This document shows positions 53,107 to 61,164 of a DNA stretch of 64,000 bases, in pieces. How positions within the stretch are numbered: the stretch's first letter is position 1; each line of letters begins with the position of its first letter. Source of the stretch: Alkalinema pantanalense (GTDB taxonomy: Bacteria; Cyanobacteriota; Cyanobacteriia; Leptolyngbyales; Leptolyngbyaceae); the NCBI RefSeq assembly GCF_050753345.1, contig NZ_JBLZFX010000009.1, positions 1 to 64,000 on the forward strand, given 5' to 3'. The position numbers and the translations under genes are program-made. Under the pieces are notes generated by a model, which made no database searches, had not been told where the DNA came from, and was given only the letters and a program-made list of their open reading frames with translations.

Positions 53107-54876
53107 TCAACTATCTTCGATCGCCCGTTCAAGCTGCTTGCGCTCCGGCAAACCCAGCATATCGGCATTCGTCTTACCAGGAGCCACCATGGGATAACAG
53201 TTCTCATCCCGCCGCACATGCACATCCATCAGCACCGGGCCATCATGGGCCAGCATTTCCGCAACGGCCTTAGACAAATCATTGCGATCGTGCACCACAA
53301 TGCCCTTCACCCCGTAGGCTTCCGCCAACTTGGCAAAGTCCGGCATGGAAGGCTGCATGTTGGAAGAAGAATAGCGCTCACCATGGAATGCCTGTTGCCA
53401 CTGCCGCACCATGCCTTGCCAACCATTATTGATAATCACGGTCTTCACCCCAATGCCGTACTGCATCAGCGTGCCTAGCTCCTGAATGTTCATCTGGATG
53501 CTGGCATCACCGCTAATACAAATTACCTGCTCATCGGGGACTGCAACCTTGGCACCCATGGCCGCTGGCATCCCAAAGCCCATGGTGCCTAGCCCTGCAC
53601 TGGAAATCCAACGACGGGGGCCATTCTTGAGGAACTGCGCTGACCACATTTGGTGCTGACCCACATCCGTGCTGTAGTAGGCGTGGGGCGCTTGCCGACC
53701 CACTTCCACAATCACTTCTTGGGGAGATAGCATCTCGGGATAGCTAGGCACTTGCAGCGGATAATCTTCCTTCCAGCGGGCAATCCGACCCAGCCAAGCC
53801 TCCGTTTGGCCAGGATTTTGGGGATCGGCTTCCGCCTGACTGCGTTCCAGCAAGTCTTGCAGTACAACCTTCACGTCCCCGACGATCGGCACATCGGGCT
53901 GGCGAACTTTGGCCACTTCCGCCGGATCAATATCAATATGAATCACCTTGGCATGGGGGGCAAAGCCGTCCAGTTTACCTGTCACCCGATCGTCGAACCG
54001 TGCTCCGACTGCAATCAACAGATCGCATTCCGTCACCGCAAAGTTGGCATAGGCTGTCCCATGCATCCCTAACATCCCTAGGGCCAATGAATGGTGCTCA
54101 TCAAAGGAGCCAATGCCCATCAGGGTCGTGGTTACGGGCATTTGGAAGCGTTCTGCCAGTTCCTTCACTTCATCCTGTGCGCCAGAAACGATCGCGCCAC
54201 CGCCAACGTAGAGTAGCGGACGATTGGCCTGACGTATCAGCTTCAACGCTTGACCAATTTGGCGAGGATTACCCTTCACCGTGGGTTTATACCCCACCAG
54301 CCGCACATTCCCCGGTTCAACGGGTACGTAGTCAAAAACTTCTAAGCCCACATCTTTCGGTACATCGACTAACACGGGGCCAGGACGCCCAGTGCTGGCA
54401 ATGTGGAACGCTTCCGCCACCACCCGTGCCATTTCCCGTGGATCCCGTACCACATAGGAATGCTTGACGATCGGCAGGGTGATACCCCAAATGTCGGTTT
54501 CCTGGAAGCCGTCGGTGCCAATCATGTGGCGGGGGACTTGCCCTGTAATGACAACCAAGGGAATGGAATCCATATGGGCTGTCGCAATCCCCGTCACCAA
54601 GTTAGTTGCACCAGGGCCAGAGGTGGCAAAACAGACCCCCACCTGCCCCGTCGCCCGAGCATAGCCATCGGCAGCGTGAGCAGCCCCCTGCTCATGACGA
54701 ACCAAAATATGTTGCAGGTCACCCCGCTCTTCAAACTTATAAAGTTCGTCGTAGATGGGTAGAATAGCACCGCCTGGATAGCCAAAGATATGCTTCACGC
54801 CGTGGCGTTTAAGGCTATCGAGCAGCGCATAAGCACCTGTTACCCGTTGGACTGCTACCGATTGCTGCAATTGCAC
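53107..54876 (-). CDS. ilvB: Acetolactate synthase large subunit
   Basis: A 589-residue ThDP enzyme for the first common step of branched-chain amino-acid synthesis. ThDP-PYR domain: HIFGYPGGAILPIYDELYKF and the catalytic Glu in RHEQGAAHAADGYARATGQV. Central domain has VDVPKDV and the FAD-type segments. ThDP-PP domain has SGDASIQMNIQELGTLMQYG then NNGW, the GDx-Nx metal motif. ATG at 54876 gives the normal length. The small subunit is not in the window. Confidence 0.96.
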   Translation of the reverse strand: MQLQQSVAVQRVTGAYALLDSLKRHGVKHIFGYPGGAILPIYDELYKFEERGDLQHILVRHEQGAAHAADGYARATGQVGVCFATSGPGATNLVTGIATAHMDSIPLVVITGQVPRHMIGTDGFQETDIWGITLPIVKHSYVVRDPREMARVVAEAFHIASTGRPGPVLVDVPKDVGLEVFDYVPVEPGNVRLVGYKPTVKGNPRQIGQALKLIRQANRPLLYVGGGAIVSGAQDEVKELAERFQMPVTTTLMGIGSFDEHHSLALGMLGMHGTAYANFAVTECDLLIAVGARFDDRVTGKLDGFAPHAKVIHIDIDPAEVAKVRQPDVPIVGDVKVVLQDLLERSQAEADPQNPGQTEAWLGRIARWKEDYPLQVPSYPEMLSPQEVIVEVGRQAPHAYYSTDVGQHQMWSAQFLKNGPRRWISSAGLGTMGFGMPAAMGAKVAVPDEQVICISGDASIQMNIQELGTLMQYGIGVKTVIINNGWQGMVRQWQQAFHGERYSSSNMQPSMPDFAKLAEAYGVKGIVVHDRNDLSKAVAEMLAHDGPVLMDVHVRRDENCYPMVAPGKTNADMLGLPERKQLERAIEDS

Positions 54877-55416
54877 TGGGGAACCTCACCAAAAGCGTCT
54901 AGATGGATAGAAGTAAAGTTTCCTGAAAAGAGAATTAGCCTTAGGATACCCAAAATAGAGGGACTGGCTGAGCCGATCGCACATAGCAGCTAACTCAAAA
55001 AAGCTGCACTGCTATATAGATATATAGACCGACTGTATCGACTATATAGATCGACTTTAAGCAAAGTATCTAGATCCGGAAGGAATTTCTTTTTGGAATT
55101 TTAAAATTAGTTCTGTAACGACTGATGCAATTCTATAAGACCTAAGTCTAGAGGCGATTTTGTTCTCTGTCGAGGTCAATAGGCTTAAAAATTTAGGCTG
55201 ATTTGGCTAGAAGCTTTATGTTATCAGCTATACAGCCGTTAGGACTGGTCAACAGCTGATGACATCGTTACAACCTGTCGTTACAACCCGTCGTTATCAG
55301 TCCCATAAATACAACCGCAAGACCAATGAGCAGGCAACCTAGCTCATCCTTCTGAAGAGATAAATCTGAAGAAATTAAAGTAAAAAAGCACGTCCAGAAA
55401 ATTTCGCGGGCCTAAT
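54877..55416. other. Gene-free stretch upstream of ilvB
   Basis: About 540 bases. Near 55010-55055 the words TATATAGA and CGACT recur in an AT-rich block. At 55265-55290 TCGTTACAACCTG is followed by TCGTTACAACCCG and a third partial unit. The promoter of ilvB should be at the left end. No small frame or riboswitch recognised. Confidence 0.55.
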
Positions 55417-56778
55417 TCATAGGACATCTTGAAAAACCTGACGGCTCCTATGCCATGTCCAAACCCCGATCGCCGCTACAATCACGCTAATGCCCAACAG
55501 AACATACCCTGGATCGTGAGGTGAATTGGGATTAGCCGGATCTAGGGGGGGCGACAGTTTGACGAAAAACTCCGTCAACACCAGTGGTAGGGAAATCGCG
55601 ATATTAATCACGTTGTTTTGGAAGCCGAAGACCTTGCCTCGCATGGAAGCTGGTGTTTGCTGTTGAATTAGGGTTTGCATAGGGACAACAATCAGCACCG
55701 ATCCCAACCCCAAAAAGGCACTTAAGACCAGGGCAAGCGTCAGTTGGTGGATAAACGCAAAACAAAACAACGCAAAACTCACGCTAAGGAAGCCAATCAG
55801 GGGAAGGGGTTTATGGTGGAAGCGATCGCCCATCACATTCAACAGCGTTGCGCCCAAAATCATGCCGACCCCCGCCGCCGCAATCAAAAAGCCAAATTGA
55901 TCAGCCTTGAGAAGTTGCCCTGGACTCACTTGAATTTTGCTGGTCAGGGCGATCGAAAGAACGGTTAACGAAGCAAAGACTGAGTAGATAATCATCAACT
56001 GCACGATCGCATTGCTCACCAGACGATCTTTCCGCAGGTAGGCCAGCCCCGCTTTGAAATCTTGCCAAGGGTGCAGGGTCTCTTCCGTCCGTTGGCGAGG
56101 TTCTCGCATGGGCAGGCGAGCGAGGATGACAGCGCCTGCCAAGTACAGAAAACCTACTGTGAATTCCTTACCAAATTCAAAGGGAATTTCGCCCAATCCT
56201 TGACTGAGATGTTCCACAAGATCAAAAATGGGCGACGCGATCGCATGACCCACAACGATCGAACCAATCATCGTTGTGGCAAACAGGGAATTGGCTGCGA
56301 TAAGATTTTCTCTTGCAACCAGAAAAGGTAGGGCACTTTGCTCGGCAGGGGCAAAGAACTGCGTCAAAATAGATTCGACAAAAACCACGAAGACTAAGAG
56401 CGGAAAGCCTCCCGGTACAAAGGGTAGAAGTAACAACATCAGTCCGCGCCAGAGATTGCAGTGAAACAGGACAGATTTCTTGCGCCGTCGATCGACAAAA
56501 ATTCCCGCAGCTGAGCCAAACAGAATCGCTGGAATGGTGGAGGCAATAAACAAAATTAGCAGCCGTGAATTTGGATCCAAGGCCCATTGCATTGCGCCGA
56601 AGTTAACTTCAAAGGTTTGATAACGCAGGTTCTCTGTAAGGAGAGAAACTTGGAGGGTCAGAAAAATCTTATCTGCGAGTTGGGAAACAATTTGGCCAAT
56701 CCAAAGCTGCATAAACGAGCGATCGCGCAGGAGGGCCGAAAAACCAGTGGCTTGGGGTTGCTGACTCACGGGGTGCAT
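55417..56778 (-). CDS. Major facilitator superfamily transporter
   Basis: A 453-residue protein with 12 spans in two halves. The first half carries the MFS signature loop GIFVDRRRKKSVLFHCNLWR between spans 2 and 3. Charged cytosolic loop LPMREPRQRTEETLHPWQDF links the halves. The pattern is that of the MFS-3/enterobactin-exporter-like group, often drug or siderophore exporters, but the substrate is unknown. ATG 56778 is preferred; no strong ribosome binding site. Confidence 0.88.
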   Translation of the reverse strand: MHPVSQQPQATGFSALLRDRSFMQLWIGQIVSQLADKIFLTLQVSLLTENLRYQTFEVNFGAMQWALDPNSRLLILFIASTIPAILFGSAAGIFVDRRRKKSVLFHCNLWRGLMLLLLPFVPGGFPLLVFVVFVESILTQFFAPAEQSALPFLVARENLIAANSLFATTMIGSIVVGHAIASPIFDLVEHLSQGLGEIPFEFGKEFTVGFLYLAGAVILARLPMREPRQRTEETLHPWQDFKAGLAYLRKDRLVSNAIVQLMIIYSVFASLTVLSIALTSKIQVSPGQLLKADQFGFLIAAAGVGMILGATLLNVMGDRFHHKPLPLIGFLSVSFALFCFAFIHQLTLALVLSAFLGLGSVLIVVPMQTLIQQQTPASMRGKVFGFQNNVINIAISLPLVLTEFFVKLSPPLDPANPNSPHDPGYVLLGISVIVAAIGVWTWHRSRQVFQDVL

Positions 56779-57823
56779 ACAGTCATGGGGAAAAAGGGTG
56801 GCTTAACACGCAGTAACCTGAGCACAGTGGATTGAGAGAAGGTGAACTGAGGCAAGCCGTCCCCTAGTGTGCAGTCTAGAGGTAGATTCTGGCTAGTCTT
56901 AAAGAAAAATGTCTCAGCACTTTACACAAAGTGAGATCTTCCATCCGTACAGTTACTCAAGATAGTTATCTGTTCAGGGTGCCCAGGAGTATTCTCAACG
57001 GAGTCCTAATGGAGAGGTGTAAAATCACAAATCAAAGTTGTAGCGACTTTGACTTAGCTTATGGTAGAACAGAGAGATAAGAGTGCATAACTTAAGTTTC
57101 TAATTAACGGTCTCTAGTCAACGGTCTCTAATCAACCGTTAGATCTGAGTTTGAATCTGAGTCTAGGGGGCAAGACCTAATTGACCCCAGTCAATTAACC
57201 AAGCGTTTAATCCGACGATTAATCAGTTCATACCCCCAAGTCTTTCCCCCAAGTCTTTTCCCAGCAGTAGTGCCACTGTAACCATGACTTCGCTGCACCA
57301 ATGATTTCATCACAAAGTGTGCTTCGTCATGGAATTCACCCCCTAGGAATGAAGTGGCTGCCAAAGTGAGATGAAGGACTCAAACTTGCCTACTTTAACG
57401 ACTGCACAGATGTATCTGGTATGTGACAAATGCCAGTTTTCAGCTTGGCTCAATTTCTGAGCTTGACTGGGTTCTGAAAGGGTTGGCTGGGGATGATCCC
57501 ATTAGGTTATCAGTCCGTGGAGAGTGGGTCAGTTACTATGTTGGACTAATTGAACTAATTGGACGAATCAGACTCGTTAGACTAAGTTGAGTGATTTTCT
57601 AAGCTAGTGGTCTCCTGCGCTCTAGTCGCTCTGTGCCGATTTCCATTGTTGTTAAATAACCGCAATGAAAATTCCTTAAAATCTCACGACTTCTAGTCAG
57701 TCTGTTCATTAAATTCCTTTTAACCTGGCTAGAATTGAAAAACAATTTAAGAAGATCAGCATCAATCTCGGTTTATCGTTCTTTTTCGCTTTTACTCTGC
57801 ACCTAGATTAAGAATCAAAATCT
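56779..57823. other. 1,045-base gene-free stretch between the MFS gene and the Fur-family gene
   Basis: No supportable frame on either strand. It has two tandem duplications: AACGGTCTCTAGTC / AACGGTCTCTAATC at 57106-57133, and CCCCCAAGTCTTT exactly repeated at 57233-57258. The last 200 bases before the regulator are AT-rich and should hold its promoter, which may be under its own control. Long enough to hold an unannotated RNA. Confidence 0.55.
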
Positions 57824-58336
57824 ATGCAAACTCACGGGGCAACACTGAAACCGATTCGCTCACTGGAAGATGCGGTGGAACGCTGTCAACTCTTAGGAAT
57901 GCGCCTAAGCCGTCAGCGGCGCTACATCCTGGAATTGCTGTGGCAGGATCAGGAACATTTATCTGCACGGGAAATTTACGATCGACTCAACTGTCAAGGC
58001 AAAGAGATTGGCCATACTTCGGTATATCAGAACCTGGAAGCCCTTTCGGAACAAGGGGTAATTGAGTGTATTGAGCGAGCCGATGGCCGCCTGTATGGCA
58101 ATATCAGTGATGCCCATAGCCACGTCAACTGCCTAGATACTCAGCAAATCATCGATGTGCATGTAGATCTACCGTTGGAGCTGATTCAGCAGATTGAAGC
58201 CCACACAGGGGTCAAGATCACTGAATATCGCATTGATTTCTATGGCTATCGCCAAGCCTCTGTGGAACCGAAAGCCTCTGTGGAACCGAAAGCCTCTGTG
58301 GAACCGAAAGCCTCTGTGGAACCGATCAACGGATGA
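57824..58336 (+). CDS. Fur-family regulator, PerR/FurC-like, with repeat tail
   Basis: A 170-residue regulator. Residues 1-85 form the winged helix (LLGMRLSRQRRYILELLWQD, GHTSVYQNLEALSEQGVIEC with the recognition helix). The dimer domain starts DAHSHVNCLDTQQIIDVHVD, with His ligands for the regulatory metal, but it lacks the CxxC pairs of structural zinc sites. The wording RSLEDAVERCQLLGMR and the lack of CxxC recall cyanobacterial FurC/PerR rather than FurA or Zur, so a peroxide-responsive role is inferred. The last 24 residues are four copies of ASVEPK, not part of the family. Confidence 0.85.
   Translation: MQTHGATLKPIRSLEDAVERCQLLGMRLSRQRRYILELLWQDQEHLSAREIYDRLNCQGKEIGHTSVYQNLEALSEQGVIECIERADGRLYGNISDAHSHVNCLDTQQIIDVHVDLPLELIQQIEAHTGVKITEYRIDFYGYRQASVEPKASVEPKASVEPKASVEPING
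58256..58327 (+). repeat. Four tandem copies of an 18-bp coding repeat
   Basis: GCCTCTGTGGAACCGAAA at 58256-58273, 58274-58291 and 58292-58309, then GCCTCTGTGGAACCGATC at 58310-58327. The copies are in frame and encode ASVEPK at the C-terminus of the Fur-family regulator. Confidence 0.97.
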
Positions 58337-58554
58337 TTAAATCATCAGGTTTAGGCAATGTTAAGTTTCTAGTCAGGCAGGACATCCGCCATTAACTGAA
58401 TTGCTACTCCCCCAACGGTTGATTAGTGAACTTGGGTCAAGAGTGAACTTAGATAAATATTGTGTTCCTCTCTTGCGGGGGACGGTTCAGATCCGAAAAT
58501 TCGTGTTTCAATAGGCGTACCTTTCAGTTGCTCCATTGACTCGGCCCATGCGTC

Positions 58555-61158
58555 ATGGTTAGGAAACCCCTTGTACAGTCTTGGTTGCAGGCGTTTGTCA
58601 AGCCCTCCTCCCAAGGCCAATCTGTCCTCCCCCGGAACCGTTTGACTCAAGAACTCCCTTCGATTCACAGTGAATTTGTGGTGGAGTCAGAGCCAGTTGT
58701 CCGCTTGCCTGAACAACCTCTGCCACCAGAGTTTGATGCTGTGGCAGGGCTGGAGACCACTCCAGTTGTTTTAGAAAGTTCTGGTGATTCTGGCGATACT
58801 TCGATTAAACTGCCGTCTACGCCGGAGTTTGAAGAAGTCAATACTCCTGAGCATGTGGACAGGACAATCTTCCCACCCAAGTTTTCAGACAATCTAACCG
58901 ATACGCTAAACGGCAATCTGACCGATGCTGAATTCCGACCTGTCGCCTTTGATCCCTGGGACAGCGAGATCGGGGATTTACCCTTCAGCAGGATTGAGAT
59001 TGATGGGGATGCGGAGGATGATCGGGATATCAGTTCTGCTATCAACCGTGAGGATTTAGCCTCAGAAGAGGTGCGGGGATCAAGACGGTCTAAAAGGGGA
59101 AAAAATCGGGGATTCCAGAAATCTCGGCCTCGATCGTGGAAAGCATCCCCCCCCCAGCCTGTATCCGCTTCCACTCGCTCCCGTCGATCCGTCACCCAGC
59201 AAGCCAAACGGAAACTCCAGCGGGCTGGGCAAGCCAGTCTGAATCAAGTCAAGCGTGGGTCTGCCTGGGTGGGGCAAACGACTAAGGCGCAGGCTCAGAT
59301 TGCCTATACCCAGGTTACTCGGACGATCGTGCAACACCGTTGGGCCGCGATAGTCATCACGATTTTTGTTTTGGTAGCGGGAACTGGGACGGCAGCTATT
59401 TGGTGGCTCTCTCGCATTCCCCCGGTGCCTGAGTGCAGTCAGATTTCCGGTTGGTCGGCGGATGCTGAACGCTTGTACTGTGCCCAAGTGGCCGCCCAAT
59501 CCGGGAAACCGGAGGATATTCGGCAGGGGATCAATTTAGTGAAACATTGGTCGTCGGATCATCCGCTGTATGCCCAAGGGCAGCGATCGCTGGAGCAGTG
59601 GTCTAATTCCTTGCTAGGATTGGCGCGGGAAAAACTCAACCAAGGGGACTTAGATGGGGCAATTCGCGTTGCCCAGGAAATCCCAGAGTCTAGCCCACTT
59701 TATGGGGATGTCAAAGATTCGATTCAGCGATGGCAGTCGGAGCGGAACCGAGGTCAAAAACTTTACGATCGCATTCTAGCGGCGTTGAAACAGCAGTCTT
59801 GGAACGAGTCGTCGGATTTGCTAGCCAAGCTGACGTTGGTGGATGATCCCAAGTGGCAGAACCGGTTGTCAGATATTCGGAAACAAATTGATGACGAGAA
59901 ACTAGCGGGTTACTACCTCAAGCAGGCTCAAGCCTTTATCAAGGGTCAGCCCGTTGAAAATTGGGGGCAGGCGATCGCCCTGACCGATCCCATTAATCGC
60001 AAAACCTTTGTCTGGCAGACGGCATTGAAGGAGATCCAAGGCTGGCGGGATCAGGTCTTTAAGTTAGCTGCACAAAAATTAGCGCAGAAAGATATTGCAA
60101 CAGCGAGTCGTTTAATCCAGTCCATTCCGCAGAATATTGAATTGACCGCTGCCCATCAAGATTTAGTTGTGCTGGTTCGTGCTTCGGAATTGGATGGGAC
60201 GGCGATTCACCGACAACCTTTACTGCAACAATTGGGACAGATCACCTTGGCGAGTTTTGCGTTGCAGCGAATCGATCGGAAAAGTCCATTTTCTGCCCAA
60301 GCTGGAGCATTGCAACCGCGTTTAGAGATGCAAGCAGAAGATGCGTTTCAGGTCACGTTGGCGCAAAGCTTAGCGAACTTTGGGCAAGTGCCGATGCTGC
60401 AAGCGGCGATCGGTCAGATCCAACAGGTTGCCCCGAAACGCCCCCGTCGCGTTGAAGCCCAAACCTACCTAGCCCAATGGCGTAAGGATGTGGAACGGTT
60501 GGAGGACCGACCTATTTTAGTGCAGGCCCAGCAGTTGGCTCAGGCGGGCACGGTGGAACAGTTGCGACAGGCGGTTCTGCTGGCTGCTCAAATTTTGCCT
60601 AAACGCGCCTTGAGATCTGACGCGCAGATGCAAATCAGCAACTGGAACACGCAAATTCAAACCCTGGAAGATCGGCCTATTTTGGTACAAGCCCGTGCCC
60701 AGTCCCAGTCAGGCCAGCTCGGTCAGGCGATCAAAACGGCTAGTCGAATTGTCCCCAAGCGAGCGCTCTATCCAGAAGCCCAGAAGGAGATTGCTAATTG
60801 GGCAGATCAGTTGCAAGCGATCGCCGATCGGGCCACGCTAGATCGGGCGACGGGGCTGGCGGCTGAGGGGTATCTGAGTCGCGCGATCGAATTGGCGTCT
60901 CAAGTGTCCAGTCGATCGGTTTCGCCGGAAGCGCAAGGTGCGATTCAGCAATGGTCACGGGAACGGGCTGAGATTCGTCGTCGCCAAGAGGCAAGGCCCG
61001 CTGAATCGGCGGAATCCTCTGACCCAACAGATAGCGCTCCATCCCCTGCGCCTTCAAATTTTGACGAATCTGCCCAATCCGGTAATGATTCAGAAAGCGC
61101 TGAGTCATGGCCTAGTGATGCCTCAACCGATCCCTCTCCTCCTACTTCCTCTCCTTAA
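58555..61158 (+). CDS. Large single-span protein with TPR/HEAT-like repeats
   Basis: An 867-residue protein. The N-terminal 260 residues are acidic then basic and disordered (RGSRRSKRGKNRGFQKSRPR). One span lies at about 265-288 (WAAIVITIFVLVAGTGTAAI). The outer part (about 300-815) is made of helical repeats of 65-75 residues with the recurring words EDRPILVQA, LAQAG, ILPKRALRSDAQ and QISNWN, then EDRPILVQARAQSQSGQ again. The tail is Ser/Pro/Glu-rich. A cyanobacterial protein of unknown function; protein-protein binding outside the membrane is the best guess. ATG 58555; next gene follows at once. Confidence 0.8.
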   Translation: MVRKPLVQSWLQAFVKPSSQGQSVLPRNRLTQELPSIHSEFVVESEPVVRLPEQPLPPEFDAVAGLETTPVVLESSGDSGDTSIKLPSTPEFEEVNTPEHVDRTIFPPKFSDNLTDTLNGNLTDAEFRPVAFDPWDSEIGDLPFSRIEIDGDAEDDRDISSAINREDLASEEVRGSRRSKRGKNRGFQKSRPRSWKASPPQPVSASTRSRRSVTQQAKRKLQRAGQASLNQVKRGSAWVGQTTKAQAQIAYTQVTRTIVQHRWAAIVITIFVLVAGTGTAAIWWLSRIPPVPECSQISGWSADAERLYCAQVAAQSGKPEDIRQGINLVKHWSSDHPLYAQGQRSLEQWSNSLLGLAREKLNQGDLDGAIRVAQEIPESSPLYGDVKDSIQRWQSERNRGQKLYDRILAALKQQSWNESSDLLAKLTLVDDPKWQNRLSDIRKQIDDEKLAGYYLKQAQAFIKGQPVENWGQAIALTDPINRKTFVWQTALKEIQGWRDQVFKLAAQKLAQKDIATASRLIQSIPQNIELTAAHQDLVVLVRASELDGTAIHRQPLLQQLGQITLASFALQRIDRKSPFSAQAGALQPRLEMQAEDAFQVTLAQSLANFGQVPMLQAAIGQIQQVAPKRPRRVEAQTYLAQWRKDVERLEDRPILVQAQQLAQAGTVEQLRQAVLLAAQILPKRALRSDAQMQISNWNTQIQTLEDRPILVQARAQSQSGQLGQAIKTASRIVPKRALYPEAQKEIANWADQLQAIADRATLDRATGLAAEGYLSRAIELASQVSSRSVSPEAQGAIQQWSRERAEIRRRQEARPAESAESSDPTDSAPSPAPSNFDESAQSGNDSESAESWPSDASTDPSPPTSSP

Positions 61159-61164
61159 GTGTCC

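Noticed and set aside
58256..58327. 18-bp repeats as a CRISPR or iteron array
   Set aside because: The copies are directly adjacent without spacers and lie in frame within the regulator gene.
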